Below are positions 8,068 through 17,376 of a stretch of DNA of 64,000 nt, piece after piece; within the stretch, counting starts at the first letter, position 1, and every line of letters begins with the position of its first letter. The notes below the pieces were generated by a model. That model was not told the DNA's origin, made no database searches, and saw only the letters and a program-made list of their open reading frames with translations. The position numbers and the translations under genes were made by a program. Source of the DNA: Streptomyces hyaluromycini (lineage in GTDB: Bacteria > Actinomycetota > Actinomycetes > Streptomycetales > Streptomycetaceae); assembly GCF_002217755.1 (NCBI RefSeq), contig NZ_BCFL01000016.1:1594319-1658318 (forward strand), given 5' to 3'.

Positions 8068-8982
8068 CTACGGGCGCTCCCCCGCCTTGTCGACCACGGC
8101 CCGCGTGATGATCGACGTGCCGCCCGTCGACGTACCGTGCAGGTCGTACAACCGCTCCCCGAGGAACGCGTACGTCCTCTCGTCGAAGATCAGCTGGACC
8201 TTCTCCTGTCCGGTGGTGCGGGTGATCGCGACGCCTTCCCTGCCGGTCAGGTCCTTGACGTCGTGGACCACGTCGACGCCCGGGATCGTCGCCGCCGCCC
8301 GGTAGAGCGCGGCGCTCACCTCGGGCGGCATCAGGGACTCCTGGATCAGATCGGCGAAGAGGGTGAACGCCGCGGCGTCGCGGTCCGGGCGTTCGGCCTC
8401 GACCTCGCGGGAGCTGACCCGGTACAGCCAGTCGTGCATCGCCTCGGTGCCGGTCGGCAGCTTGGCCAGGTCCCGGTAGTAGGTGGACCGTTCGCCGACC
8501 TTCTTGCCCTTCGTGCCGAGCGAGACGTGCTCGTTGTCCGGCGTGTTCTCCTCCAGCAGGCCTTCCCTGGTGCCGTCCACCGACTGCCAGACCTCCCGGT
8601 CGTGGACGGGCTGGAGCTTCGCGGGTCCGCCGTTCTCGGAGACCGTGAAGGCGGTCCGGCTCTTGATGTAGACGAACTGGTCGTCGCGGACGCCGACCGG
8701 CGCCTTCTCGTGCTCGGCGGCCAGCGCGATGTGGCCGAGGAGGACGGTGGCCTCCTGGGACGCGTGCGGCTGCGACGTGCTTCCGGACGGCACGGCCACG
8801 GTGACGGCGATCGCGGCGACGGCCGCCACGGCCGCGCCGACCAGCACGGGCCGCAGCCGGCCACGGGACGGCCGGCGTTCTTCCCGTCGGATCTCGGTCA
8901 TCAGATGCTCCTTGAGGAGTAGGTGACGGGCCGGCGGAAGGTCCTGCTCGGACATCGGGTTCAGCGGGTTCAGCGGGTTCAT
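8068..8982 (-). CDS. CU044_5270-type single-pass membrane protein, probable sigma-factor partner
   Basis: 304 residues. The ATG at 8982 overlaps the stop codon of the upstream sigma factor (ATGA), so the two are translationally coupled. The N-terminal ~45 residues are cytoplasmic and charged (LLLKEHLMTEIRREERR), followed by one helix (PVLVGAAVAAVAAIAVTVAV, ~46-66) and a ~235-residue extracytoplasmic domain. The head/helix/outer-domain layout is that of regulators that hold an ECF sigma factor at the membrane. The domain matches the CU044_5270 family from actinomycetes as I recall it; the anti-sigma role is inferred from the coupling. MNPLNPLNPM at the start reflects a small in-frame repeat. 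Confidence 0.78.
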   Translation of the reverse strand: MNPLNPLNPMSEQDLPPARHLLLKEHLMTEIRREERRPSRGRLRPVLVGAAVAAVAAIAVTVAVPSGSTSQPHASQEATVLLGHIALAAEHEKAPVGVRDDQFVYIKSRTAFTVSENGGPAKLQPVHDREVWQSVDGTREGLLEENTPDNEHVSLGTKGKKVGERSTYYRDLAKLPTGTEAMHDWLYRVSSREVEAERPDRDAAAFTLFADLIQESLMPPEVSAALYRAAATIPGVDVVHDVKDLTGREGVAITRTTGQEKVQLIFDERTYAFLGERLYDLHGTSTGGTSIITRAVVDKAGERP

Positions 8983-9620
8983 CGGGTTCCCTCCCTCAGG
9001 GGCCCGACCGCGGTGGTGCGGTCACCTCTCATCTGTCCGTTGATATAAGGAGGTTCCATATGTTTCGCTAGTTTTGTGCGGGCTCGGGAGAGGCGGGAGC
9101 GGACCGTGCCCACGGGCACGCCGAGGGCCTCGGCCGCCGCCGCGTAGTCCAGGCCCGCCCACACGCACAGCGCCAGCACCTCGCGTTCGGGCCTGCGCAG
9201 CTGCGCCAGTGCCGCACGCACGAGGGCCAGTTGGGCCCCGTCGTCGATGCGTCCGGCGACCTCGTCGGCGAAGTCCCGTACCGGCTCCTCGCGGGGCAGC
9301 CGGGACATCGCGGCCGTGTGCCTGCGGGCGGCCCGGCGCTGGATGGGGGTCCCCCCGCCCGAGCGAAGCCGAGAGTGGGGGAGGGTGACGTTGGTGGCGA
9401 TGCCGAGCAGCCAGGGGCGCGGTGAGCCGCCGTCCTCGTCGAGGCTCGCGCGCAGCCGCCAGGCCTCCAGGAACGTGAGCGAGACGACCTCCTCGGCGGT
9501 CGTCCACTGCCCCGTCAGCCGGAAGGCGTGGTTGTAGACCGAGCGCGCGTAGGCGTCGAAGAGGGCGGCGAAGGCGTCGTGGTCTCCGGCACGGATGCGT
9601 CTTCGCAGATGTGTGTCCAC
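8979..9620 (-). CDS. ECF-type RNA polymerase sigma factor
   Basis: 213 residues from GTG 9620. The region-2 helices are visible (AFAALFDAYARSVYNHAFRL, ~15-35; TTAEEVVSLTFLEAWR, ~38-55), then region 4 with its helix-turn-helix (LRRPEREVLALCVWAGLDYA, EALGVPVGTVRSRLSRARTK, ~135-185). A GGGAGG lies close (two bases) to the GTG, so the start may be slightly different; an upstream in-frame GTG falls inside the terminator of ccsB and is less likely. The gene is coupled to the downstream membrane protein, an arrangement typical of ECF sigma/anti-sigma pairs. Target genes are unknown. Confidence 0.85.
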   Translation of the reverse strand: MDTHLRRRIRAGDHDAFAALFDAYARSVYNHAFRLTGQWTTAEEVVSLTFLEAWRLRASLDEDGGSPRPWLLGIATNVTLPHSRLRSGGGTPIQRRAARRHTAAMSRLPREEPVRDFADEVAGRIDDGAQLALVRAALAQLRRPEREVLALCVWAGLDYAAAAEALGVPVGTVRSRLSRARTKLAKHMEPPYINGQMRGDRTTAVGPLREGTR

Positions 9621-9644
9621 GTCCTCCCACCTGTCCGTACGACG

Positions 9645-9684
9645 AAGGCCGGTTCCCGTGAGCTGCGTCACGGGAACCGGCCTT
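9645..9684 (-). terminator. perfect 16-bp stem-loop downstream of ccsB
   Basis: AAGGCCGGTTCCCGTG (9645-9660) is followed by an 8-base loop and its exact reverse complement (9669-9684). It sits 13 bases past the ccsB stop on the same strand, so it is the probable terminator of the cytochrome c maturation operon. It also separates that operon from the sigma-factor gene. Confidence 0.8.
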
Positions 9685-9697
9685 GTCGGTGCGGGAC

Positions 9698-10792
9698 TTA
9701 CACGCCCGCGTAGGAGTGCTTGCCGGTGACGAAGATGTTGACGCCGTAGTAGTTGAAGAGCCAGCAGCCGAAGGCGATCATCGCCAGGTAGGCGGCCTTG
9801 CGGCCCTTCCAGCCGGCGGTGGCGCGGGCGTGCAGGTAGCAGGCGTAGGCGACCCAGGTGATGAAGGACCAGGTCTCCTTGGGGTCCCAGTTCCAGTAGC
9901 GGCCCCAGGCGCTGCCCGCCCAGATCGCGCCCGCGATGATCGTGAAGGTCCACAGCGGGAAGACCGCCGCGTTGACGCGGTAGGCGAACTTGTCGAGCGA
10001 GGCCGAGGCGGGGAGGCGCTCCAGGACCGAGGTGGCGAAGTTGCCGGGCTTGCCGCCGTTCTCCAGCTTGCTCTCGTACGCGTCCTTGAAGAGGTAGAGG
10101 ATCGTGGCCACCGCGCCGACGTAGAAGACCGCGCCGCAGAAGATCGCCGTCGAGACGTGGATGTACAGCCAGTACGAGTGCAGGGCCGGGACCAGCGGCT
10201 CGCTCGCCGTGTAGAGGACGGTGACCGCGAGGCCGAGGTCCAGCAGGACCGTGGTGATCAGGAAGAGGCCGAGCCAGCGGACGTTCTTCTTCAGGGCCAG
10301 CAGGGTCAGGTAGACGGCGACCGCGACCGTGGAGAACGTGATGTTGAACTCGTACATGTTGCCCCACGGCGCCCGCTGCACGGAGGCCGCGCGGGTGATC
10401 ACGCCCGCCAGCTCCACGAGGAAGGCGAGGACCGTGAGGGAGATCGCGATCCGGCCGTAGAGGTCGCCCTGCTCGTCGCCGCCGTGGGCGCCGGGGCCGT
10501 CCGGCACGTCACGCGAGCCCGCCGCGGAGCGGACGACGACCTGCGGGCGCTCCAGCACGGCGGTGCCGCCGGCCTTCTTGACCGTCACGGACGGCGCCTT
10601 CTTCGCGTCCGCCTTGCTGGTGAGCGCGTTGGCGGTGCGCGCCACCCGGCTGCGGCTGCCGAGCAGCCACTCGAAGATGTAGGCGAAGAAGGCCAGCGTG
10701 TAGACGGCCATCGAGGAGTAGACGAGCGTGTTGCTCATGCTCGCCAGATGTTCGTTGGTCGCGGCGAGGGTCGTTGCGGCGGCGGAAGTCAT
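9698..10792 (-). CDS. ccsB: cytochrome c biogenesis protein CcsB (ResC-like)
   Basis: 364 residues, multi-pass membrane protein of the system II (Ccs/Res) cytochrome c haem lyase. It carries the tryptophan-rich haem-handling motif WGRYWNWDPKETW (~residues 290-302) and the family's C-terminal helices ending VTGKHSYAG. With ResB it delivers haem to the outside of the membrane and attaches it to apocytochrome c. Its ATG at 10792 overlaps the resB stop (ATGA), and it is last in the order resA-ccdA-resB-ccsB, with a strong terminator after it. Confidence 0.95.
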   Translation of the reverse strand: MTSAAATTLAATNEHLASMSNTLVYSSMAVYTLAFFAYIFEWLLGSRSRVARTANALTSKADAKKAPSVTVKKAGGTAVLERPQVVVRSAAGSRDVPDGPGAHGGDEQGDLYGRIAISLTVLAFLVELAGVITRAASVQRAPWGNMYEFNITFSTVAVAVYLTLLALKKNVRWLGLFLITTVLLDLGLAVTVLYTASEPLVPALHSYWLYIHVSTAIFCGAVFYVGAVATILYLFKDAYESKLENGGKPGNFATSVLERLPASASLDKFAYRVNAAVFPLWTFTIIAGAIWAGSAWGRYWNWDPKETWSFITWVAYACYLHARATAGWKGRKAAYLAMIAFGCWLFNYYGVNIFVTGKHSYAGV

Positions 10793-12501
10793 CGCTTCTC
10801 AGCCCCTTCGGCAGGTACGACTTCGGGGTCGGGGGAGGGTGAAGAGTCGTCGGCGGGGTCGTCGGCGGGATCGGGAGTCCCCGACGCCTGGTCGTAGAGG
10901 ATTCCCGCGAGGTCGCCCAGTTCCTCGGGCACCTTCGCGGACTCGCTGCGGCCCAGCCCTGCCATCTCGACCACCGTGACGCCGTCGGGGCCCGGCACCG
11001 CGCGCACCCACACCCGGCGGCGCTGGATGAACAGCGAGGCGGCCAGGCCGAAGATCGCGGAGAGGGCACCGCCCAGCGCCCAGCCGCTGCCGGGCTCCTG
11101 GACGATCTCGAAGCCGGCCCACTCCTTGACGTCCTTCTCGAACGTCACGGAACCGGCGCCGTTCGGCAGCTGCATGGTCTGGCCGGGCTTCAGGTTGTCC
11201 CGGAACTGCTTGCCCGCGGAGTCCTTGAACTCCTTCATGTGCGTCTTGTCGAGCTGGTACACGCTCTGCGGGATGCCCGAGTTGACGCCGAGGTCGCCGT
11301 GGTACGGCGCCAGGTTCAGCACCGGGTTGTCCAGCGCCGGGAAGGAGGAGAGGACGGAGGAGCCGCCGGCGTAGGTCGGCAGGAAGAACAGCTGGATGCC
11401 GAGCTGTTCGCTGACGCCCTGGGCGCTCTGGTAGCCGTCCATCACCTTCACCACGCCCTGGGAGGTGATGTTGGCGTCGAGCGGCAGCAGCGGGACGGCG
11501 TCGTGGTAGACGACCTTGCCCTTGCTGTCGCGGACCGTGATGACGGGCGCGTAGCCGTGGCTGACGAGGTAGACCTTGGCGTCGTCGATGTGCAGCGGCT
11601 CGTTCACCTTGATGGTGGTCCGCTTCGGCTTGCCGTAGGCCCCCTCGCTGTAGGCGATGTCCGCGGTGAAGGTGACCGGGGTGCCCTTGCTGGGGCCGCT
11701 GGTCTGGTAGGACGCCTTGAAGTTCTTCAGGTCGAAGCTGAACGGCACCAGGTCGTCGGTGCTGAACATGGAGCCGGACTTGAAGTCGTCGTACTGGAGG
11801 ATCGAGTTGGCGAACCCGTCGCCCTCGACGACCAGCTTGGTGCCGTCCGACTTGTACATCTGGCCGGAGGCGAAGGCGATCAGCAGCACGATCAGTGCGA
11901 TGTGGAAGACCAGGTTGCCGAACTCGCGGACGTAGCCCTTCTCGGCGGCGACCGCGTCCCCGGCGAGGTGCGCGCGGAAGTGCCGCTTCTTCAGCAGCTT
12001 CAGGGCGGCCTCGCGGACCTGCTCCGGCTCGGCCGTCGTCCGCCAGGTCGTGTACGCCGGGAGCCGGTCCAGCCGCTTCGGGGCGCCCGGCGGGCGGCCG
12101 CGCAGCTGGCCCACGAACTGCCAGGCGCGCGGGATGATGCAGCCGACGAGCGAGACGAACAGCAGGATGTAGATCGCCGAGAACCACACCGAGCTGTAGA
12201 CGTGGAACAGCCCGAGCTTGTCGTAGACCGGCGACAGCGTCTTGTGGGCCTTCTGGAATTCGGCGACCTTGTTGATGTCGGCGCCGCTCTGCGGGATCAG
12301 CGAGCCGGGGATCGCGCCCAGCGACAGCAGCAGGAGCAGCAGCAGCGCGACCCGCATCGAGGTGAGCTGCCGCCAGAACCAGCGGGCCCAGCCGGCCACC
12401 CCGAGGCCGGGGGCGACCGGCGGCTCGGCGGGAGCGGTGGAGAGCTGGGAGCCGGCGGCTCCGAGATCCTGCTCGGCGTTGTCGGTTTCGGTCTTGCTCA
12501 T
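10789..12501 (-). CDS. resB: cytochrome c biogenesis protein ResB
   Basis: 570 residues. N-terminal helices (MRVALLLLLLLSLGAIPGSL, ~50-70; SVWFSAIYILLFVSLVGCII, ~105-125; LVFHIALIVLLIAFASGQMY, ~195-215) are followed by a large extracytoplasmic domain and a last helix near residue 480, the usual ResB plan. PGSLIPQ is a family hallmark. It works with CcsB in system II haem delivery. It lies four bases after ccdA and overlaps ccsB, so it is co-transcribed. The acidic, Pro/Ser-rich C-terminal tail (~35 residues, DPADDPADDSSPSPDPE) is a typical actinomycete extension. Confidence 0.93.
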   Translation of the reverse strand: MSKTETDNAEQDLGAAGSQLSTAPAEPPVAPGLGVAGWARWFWRQLTSMRVALLLLLLLSLGAIPGSLIPQSGADINKVAEFQKAHKTLSPVYDKLGLFHVYSSVWFSAIYILLFVSLVGCIIPRAWQFVGQLRGRPPGAPKRLDRLPAYTTWRTTAEPEQVREAALKLLKKRHFRAHLAGDAVAAEKGYVREFGNLVFHIALIVLLIAFASGQMYKSDGTKLVVEGDGFANSILQYDDFKSGSMFSTDDLVPFSFDLKNFKASYQTSGPSKGTPVTFTADIAYSEGAYGKPKRTTIKVNEPLHIDDAKVYLVSHGYAPVITVRDSKGKVVYHDAVPLLPLDANITSQGVVKVMDGYQSAQGVSEQLGIQLFFLPTYAGGSSVLSSFPALDNPVLNLAPYHGDLGVNSGIPQSVYQLDKTHMKEFKDSAGKQFRDNLKPGQTMQLPNGAGSVTFEKDVKEWAGFEIVQEPGSGWALGGALSAIFGLAASLFIQRRRVWVRAVPGPDGVTVVEMAGLGRSESAKVPEELGDLAGILYDQASGTPDPADDPADDSSPSPDPEVVPAEGAEKR

Positions 12502-12505
12502 TGAG

Positions 12506-13279
12506 TCAGATCCCCACAGTGAAGCCGTTGGACCAGCCCTGCATCTCCTGCACGAGGCCGTCCCAGGCCCCGGTCAGCAGCAGCACACCGGTCACGATCA
12601 TCATCGTGCCGCCGATGCGCATCACCCAGACATAGTGGCGCTTGACCCAGCCGAAGGCACCGAGCGCCTTGCGGAAGGCGACCGCGGTGAGCACGAAGGG
12701 GACACCGAGGCCGAGGCAGTACGCGACGGTCAGTATGGCGCCGCGGCCGGCGCTGCCCTGCTGGGAGGAGAGGACGATCACGGAGGAGAGCGTCGGGCCG
12801 ATGCACGGGGTCCAGCCGATCCCGAACAGCGCGCCGAGCACCGGTGCCCCTATCAGACCGGCCACCGGCCGCTTGTGGAAGCGGAACTCGCGCTGGGTGA
12901 ACCAGGGCATCAGGCCCATGAAGAACACACCCATGGCGATCATCAGCACGCCGAGCACCTTGCTGAGCCCGCTGGAGTGCTCCAGGAGCGTCGAGCCGAA
13001 GTAGCCGAAGAGCGCACCGCCCGACACGAACACGGCGGTGAAGCCGAGCACGAACAGCGCGGCGCCCGTGGCCATCCGGCCGCGCCGGGCGTCGGCGAGG
13101 TCGGTGCCCGCGACCCCGGTGACATACGAGAGGTAGCCGGGCACGAGGGGCAGCACGCACGGGGAGAAGAAGGAGACGAGTCCGCCGAGCAGCGCGATCG
13201 GCAGGGCGACCAGGAGGGCGCCGTTGAGGACGGTCTCGTTCCGGCCCGTCTCCGCCGCGACCGTGAGGAGTGCGCTCAC
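12506..13279 (-). CDS. ccdA: cytochrome c biogenesis protein CcdA
   Basis: 257 residues from GTG 13279, one base after the resA-like stop. It has six predicted membrane helices and the two redox-active cysteines of the CcdA/DsbD-beta family: one in FFSPCVLPLVPGYLSYVTG (~residue 41) and one in GWTPCIGPTLSSV (~residue 135). CcdA passes reducing equivalents across the membrane to the thioredoxin-like ResA, which keeps the CXXCH cysteines of apocytochrome c reduced. The operon position between resA and resB supports this role. Confidence 0.93.
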   Translation of the reverse strand: MSALLTVAAETGRNETVLNGALLVALPIALLGGLVSFFSPCVLPLVPGYLSYVTGVAGTDLADARRGRMATGAALFVLGFTAVFVSGGALFGYFGSTLLEHSSGLSKVLGVLMIAMGVFFMGLMPWFTQREFRFHKRPVAGLIGAPVLGALFGIGWTPCIGPTLSSVIVLSSQQGSAGRGAILTVAYCLGLGVPFVLTAVAFRKALGAFGWVKRHYVWVMRIGGTMMIVTGVLLLTGAWDGLVQEMQGWSNGFTVGI

Positions 13280-13280
13280 G

Positions 13281-13871
13281 TCACTTCTCCGCGACGACGG
13301 GCTTGAGCATCTTCAGGAGGTTCTCCTCGCTGAGCGCCGCCAGCGAGCGCGCCGCGACCTTCCCCTGCCGGTCGAGTACCAGGGTGGAGGGGATGGCCTG
13401 CGGGTTGAGCGTGCCCTTCTTGAAGCGGAGCATCAGCTTGCCCGTCGGGTCGTACAGGCTCGGGTAGTCGATGCCGTTCTGCTTCTCGAAGGCGACCGCG
13501 GAACCGGTGCTGGTGTCGCGGGTGTTGATGCCGACGAACTGGACGCCCTTGCCCGCGTACTCCTTGGAGACGGAGGCGAAGTAGGGCGCCTCGGCCCGGC
13601 AGGGGCTGCACCAGGAGCCCCAGACGTTGATGACGACGACCTTGCCCTTGTAGTCCGCGACGTCCAGGGTCCTGCCGTCGATGGTCTTCCCGGACAGGTC
13701 GGGGGCCGCCGTGCGGTGGCCCTCCGCAACCGTGTCGATACCGTCCTTGCCGGTGACGAAGTTGGTGTTGCCGCCTCCGCCGGAGGTGCCGCCGTTGCCG
13801 CACGCGGACAGGGTCAGGGCCGCCGTGGCGGCCATGGCGCCGAGCAGGAGGGCGCGGCTACGGGTACTCAT
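13281..13871 (-). CDS. resA: thiol-disulfide oxidoreductase, ResA/TlpA lipoprotein
   Basis: 196 residues. Signal peptide with lipobox (AALTLSACG, Cys at ~24) and a TlpA/ResA thioredoxin domain whose active site is WGSWCSPCRAEAPYF (~residues 82-96, C-S-P-C). It reduces apocytochrome c cysteines outside the membrane using electrons from CcdA, the next gene. It is first in the resA-ccdA-resB-ccsB operon; the promoter must lie in the ~57 bp between this ATG and the divergent or upstream gene end at 13928. The length is normal for the family. Confidence 0.92.
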   Translation of the reverse strand: MSTRSRALLLGAMAATAALTLSACGNGGTSGGGGNTNFVTGKDGIDTVAEGHRTAAPDLSGKTIDGRTLDVADYKGKVVVINVWGSWCSPCRAEAPYFASVSKEYAGKGVQFVGINTRDTSTGSAVAFEKQNGIDYPSLYDPTGKLMLRFKKGTLNPQAIPSTLVLDRQGKVAARSLAALSEENLLKMLKPVVAEK

Positions 13872-13927
13872 GTGAAAAGTTTCGCATGCCCGTTCTGAGG
13901 ATCTTGCGCACCCCCCTCACGGACGCC

Positions 13928-15193
13928 TCAGGCGGCTGCTCCCTGCTTGAGGAAGGTCTTCCAGCCGGCGGCGGGGCGCTGTCCCACGTCCAGGGTGCGC
14001 AGCTTCGCCAGCACCTCCGGCTTCTGGACGTCCAGCCAGTCGGCGAACTGCCGGAAGGAGACCATCCGGACGTCGGCGCCCTTCTCCTTCTCCCGGGCGA
14101 TGTGCGTGAAGGCCTGCTCGACGGCGTCCATGTAGATGCCGCCGTTCCACCGCTCGAAGTGGTTGCCTATGAAGAAGGGCGCCCGGTTCGTCGTGTACGC
14201 CCGCTGGAATCCGGATATGTACGCCTGGGCCGACTGGGTCCGCCAGCCCGGGTAGTTGTAGGCGGGGGCCTTGGTCGAGTTGACCGACTGGTTGGCGAGC
14301 ATGTTGTAGTCCATGGAGAGGACCTCGAAGGAGCGGCCCGGGAACGGTATCTGCTGCAGCGGCAGGTCCCAGACGCCCAGCTTCTTCTCCGGCCAGACCT
14401 GGCGGCCGCCGGGCGAGGAGGCGTCGTAGCGCCAGCCGAGCTCGCGGGCGGTGGGCAGCAGGTTGTTCTGGCCGAGGAGGCACGGGGTACGGCCGCCGAC
14501 CAGCTCCTTGTCGTAGTCGAAGGGGAGCGGGGGCAGGTCGGTCCAGCCGGTGTTGGTCCGCCACTCCTTCACGAACGCCTTGGCCTGGTCTATCTCGCTG
14601 CGCCACTGCTGGGGCGTCCAGTTCCCGACGGTGCCGTGGCCGCCGCAGAAGTGCCCGTTGAAGTGGGTGCCTATCTCGTGCCCTTCGAGCCAGGCCCGGC
14701 GGACGTTGGTGAGGGTCGCCCTGATGTGCTCGTCGGTGAGGTAGCCGATGTCCGAGGCGCCGCGGGGGTTGTTCGGGGGGTCGTAGAGCCGCTTCTTCGA
14801 CTCGGGGAGCAGGTACAGCCCCGAGAGGAAGAAGGTCATGGCCGCGCCGTGCTCCCTGGCCAGGTCGAGGAAGCGCGGGAAGAGACCGGTGCCGACCTCG
14901 CCGGCGCCGTCCCAGGAGAAGATCACGAACTGCGGCGGGGTCTGGCCGGGCTCCAGCGGCTCGGGGGCGGCGGGCTGGTGGGGCTGCTTGCCGGTGCTGG
15001 AGGTGGAGCCGTCGCCGAGGGGGCGGGCGTCCGGCGTCTTCGACGGCTTCGACGACTTCGACGGCTCCTTGGTGGAACCGCCGGCCCGGGTTGTTCCGTC
15101 CGATGCCGTGAGAGAGCCGCAGCCGGCGAGGCCGAGTCCGGCCGTGGCGCCCGCGCCGAGGCCGAGTATTCCCCTTCGGGTGAAGGTCCGCAT
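13928..15193 (-). CDS. Tat-exported lipoprotein, polysaccharide deacetylase family
   Basis: 421 residues from ATG 15193 (GGGGAA upstream); a GTG at 15211 is an in-frame alternative. The N-terminus combines a twin-arginine motif and a lipobox (TRRGILGLG ... LAGCG, Cys ~24), so it is a Tat lipoprotein. A Ser/Lys/Pro linker leads to a NodB-like domain: FVIFSWDGAGEVG (the catalytic Asp region) and GHEIGTHFNGHFCGGHG (metal-binding His residues, ~residues 180-196). It probably deacetylates a cell-wall or surface polysaccharide. The second half (FIGNHFERWNGG, FRQFADWL) is typical of streptomycete members. It is monocistronic as far as can be seen. Confidence 0.85.
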   Translation of the reverse strand: MRTFTRRGILGLGAGATAGLGLAGCGSLTASDGTTRAGGSTKEPSKSSKPSKTPDARPLGDGSTSSTGKQPHQPAAPEPLEPGQTPPQFVIFSWDGAGEVGTGLFPRFLDLAREHGAAMTFFLSGLYLLPESKKRLYDPPNNPRGASDIGYLTDEHIRATLTNVRRAWLEGHEIGTHFNGHFCGGHGTVGNWTPQQWRSEIDQAKAFVKEWRTNTGWTDLPPLPFDYDKELVGGRTPCLLGQNNLLPTARELGWRYDASSPGGRQVWPEKKLGVWDLPLQQIPFPGRSFEVLSMDYNMLANQSVNSTKAPAYNYPGWRTQSAQAYISGFQRAYTTNRAPFFIGNHFERWNGGIYMDAVEQAFTHIAREKEKGADVRMVSFRQFADWLDVQKPEVLAKLRTLDVGQRPAAGWKTFLKQGAAA

Positions 15194-15358
15194 GGTTCCC
15201 CGATTCGTCACGTCCTCTGGTGGTCACCCACTCAGAGGGCGTGACGAAGGGGCGGGTTCCGCCGCGTCTGTGATATTCCGCAACGAATGTGACGACGGTC
15301 CATCCAAGTGGCGTGCGTCACTCATGACTTACGCAGCATGACGCAGGCCCGTTCAGGC

Positions 15359-16051
15359 TCACGCTCCGAAGGCCTTGTCCTTCCCCTTCACCGGCTTGGC
15401 ACCGGCGCGCAGATGGACCGGTACCAGGTCGATGGCGGGCTCGGAGTAGCCGACGGAAACGATCCTGTCGCCCTGGTAGGTGAAAGTCGTCAGCGAGGCG
15501 AGGGTGCACTGCCGCTTGCGCGGGTCGTGCCACAGCCGGCGCCGCTCGATGTACGACCGCAGGATCCAGATCGGCAGCTGATGGCTGACCAGCACCGCCT
15601 CGTGCCCCCGCGCCCGGTCCCTGGCCGCGTCCAGGGCGCCCCGCATCCGCACGACCTGGTCGACGTACGGCTCGCCCCAGGACGGCCGGAACGGGTTGAC
15701 GAGGTACTTCCAGTTGGCCGGGTTCTTCAGCGCCCCGTCGCCGACCCCGAAGGTCTTGCCCTGGAAGATGTTCTCGGCCTCGATGAGCCGGTCGTCGGTG
15801 CCGAGGTCGAGCCCGTGCGCCTTGGCGATCGGGGTCGCGGTCTCCTGCGCGCGCTCCAGCGGGGAGGCGGCGACGTGGGTGACGTCCCGGCCGGCGAGGT
15901 GCTCGGCGACCCGGTCGGCCATCTGCCGCCCGAGCTCGGAGAGGTGGTAGCCGGGGAGTCTGCCGTACAGGACCCCGTCCGGGTTGGCCACCTCCCCGTG
16001 CCGCATCACATGGACGACGGTGATGTCCTGCTGCTCGCTCTGCTCGCTCAT
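15359..16051 (-). CDS. histidine phosphatase (phosphoglycerate mutase-like) family protein
   Basis: 230 residues. The catalytic RHG motif is clear ([15 protein letters not shown], ~residues 10-25), with the second half of the active site in [10 protein letters not shown] and [12 protein letters not shown] (His ~155). The substrate is unknown; the family includes phosphoglycerate mutases and many small phosphatases. The ATG overlaps the hemL stop codon (ATGA), so the gene is translationally coupled to hemL, an arrangement I recall from other Streptomyces chromosomes. Confidence 0.9.
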   Translation of the reverse strand: MSEQSEQQDITVVHVMRHGEVANPDGVLYGRLPGYHLSELGRQMADRVAEHLAGRDVTHVAASPLERAQETATPIAKAHGLDLGTDDRLIEAENIFQGKTFGVGDGALKNPANWKYLVNPFRPSWGEPYVDQVVRMRGALDAARDRARGHEAVLVSHQLPIWILRSYIERRRLWHDPRKRQCTLASLTTFTYQGDRIVSVGYSEPAIDLVPVHLRAGAKPVKGKDKAFGA

Positions 16052-17376
16052 GCTGCCGTGGCCTCCGCGGCCGCTCGGGCCGCCGCCGGGAGGGCGTCGG
16101 CGATCTTCTGGACGGCCCGCTCGTCGTGGGCCGTGGAGACGAACCAGGACTCGAAGGACGACGGCGGCAGGTAGACGCCGTCGGCGAGGAGGGAGTGGAA
16201 GAAGGCGGTGAACCGGAACGACTCCTGGCCCCGCGCGTCCTCGTAGTTCCGCACCGGGCGGTTGGTGAAGAAGACGGAGAACATGTTGGAGGCGGTCTGC
16301 ACCTGGTGCGCGACGCCCTCCTTGCTCAGCGCCTCCCTGACGAGCCCCCGGATCTGCTCCGACACCGCGTTGACCTTGTCGTACGCCGCGTCGTCGAGCA
16401 GCCGCAGCTGGGCGAGACCGGCGGCGGTAGCGACCGGGTTCCCGGAGAGGGTGCCGGCCTGGTAGACGGGCCCGGCCGGGGCGAGGTGCGCCATGACGTC
16501 CTCCCGCCCGCCGAAGGCGGCGGCGGGGAACCCGCCCCCCATCACCTTCCCGAAGGTCATCAGATCAGGCACCACCCCGTCGATCCCGAACCACCCGGCC
16601 CGACTCGTCCGGAACCCGGTCATGACCTCGTCGGAGATGTACAGCGCGCCGTTCTCGCGGCAGGCGTTCTTCAGCCCCTGGTTGAACCCGGGCGCGGGCG
16701 GCACGACGCCCATGTTGCCCGGCGAGGCCTCGGTGATCACACAGGCGATCTCCCCCGGGTGCCGGTGGAAGGCCTCCTGCACCGCCTCCAGGTCGTTGTA
16801 CGGCAGCACGATCGTGTCGCCGGCCTGCGCACCGGTGACACCGGGGGTGTCCGGCAGCGCGAAGGTGGCGACGCCGGACCCGGCGGCGGCCAGCAGGCTG
16901 TCGACGTGTCCGTGGTAGCAGCCGGCGAACTTGATCACCTTGGTGCGCCGGGTGAATCCGCGGGCGAGCCGGATGGCGGACATGGTCGCCTCCGTCCCGC
17001 TGCTGACGAGCCGCACCTGTTGCAGGGGCTCGATCCGGGCGACCATCTCCTCCGCGAGGGCGACCTCGCCCTCACCGGGCGTACCGAAGGAGGTACCGCG
17101 GGAGACGGCCTCCTGGACGGCGGCGATGACCTCGGGGTGGGAGTGCCCGAGGATCATCGGCCCCCAGGAGCACACAAGATCGACGTACTCGCGCCCGTCG
17201 GCGTCCGTCAGGTAGGGCCCCTTGCCGGAGACCATGAAACGGGGGGTGCCGCCGACGGCACGGAAGGCGCGCACCGGGGAGTTCACGCCGCCGGGCGTGA
17301 CGACGGAGGCGCGGTCGAAGAGCGCCTGTGAGACGGGCGCGTCGTAGGGATAGGGCGTTTCGCTCTGGGCACTCAT
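16048..17376 (-). CDS. hemL: glutamate-1-semialdehyde 2,1-aminomutase
   Basis: 442 residues from ATG 17376 ([14 protein letters not shown]); the frame is open further upstream but those residues are low-complexity and lack a start with a ribosome site. The PLP-dependent class III aminotransferase features are intact: [12 protein letters not shown] at the start, [35 protein letters not shown] and the PLP lysine in [18 protein letters not shown] (~residue 270). It converts glutamate-1-semialdehyde to 5-aminolevulinate in the C5 haem/tetrapyrrole pathway. Its nearness to the cytochrome c maturation genes is consistent with haem supply. Confidence 0.96.
   Translation of the reverse strand: MSAQSETPYPYDAPVSQALFDRASVVTPGGVNSPVRAFRAVGGTPRFMVSGKGPYLTDADGREYVDLVCSWGPMILGHSHPEVIAAVQEAVSRGTSFGTPGEGEVALAEEMVARIEPLQQVRLVSSGTEATMSAIRLARGFTRRTKVIKFAGCYHGHVDSLLAAAGSGVATFALPDTPGVTGAQAGDTIVLPYNDLEAVQEAFHRHPGEIACVITEASPGNMGVVPPAPGFNQGLKNACRENGALYISDEVMTGFRTSRAGWFGIDGVVPDLMTFGKVMGGGFPAAAFGGREDVMAHLAPAGPVYQAGTLSGNPVATAAGLAQLRLLDDAAYDKVNAVSEQIRGLVREALSKEGVAHQVQTASNMFSVFFTNRPVRNYEDARGQESFRFTAFFHSLLADGVYLPPSSFESWFVSTAHDERAVQKIADALPAAARAAAEATAA

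Noticed and set aside
9621..9671. Upstream GTG start (9671) for the ECF sigma factor
   Set aside because: It falls inside the perfect stem-loop that ends the ccsB operon and has no ribosome site.
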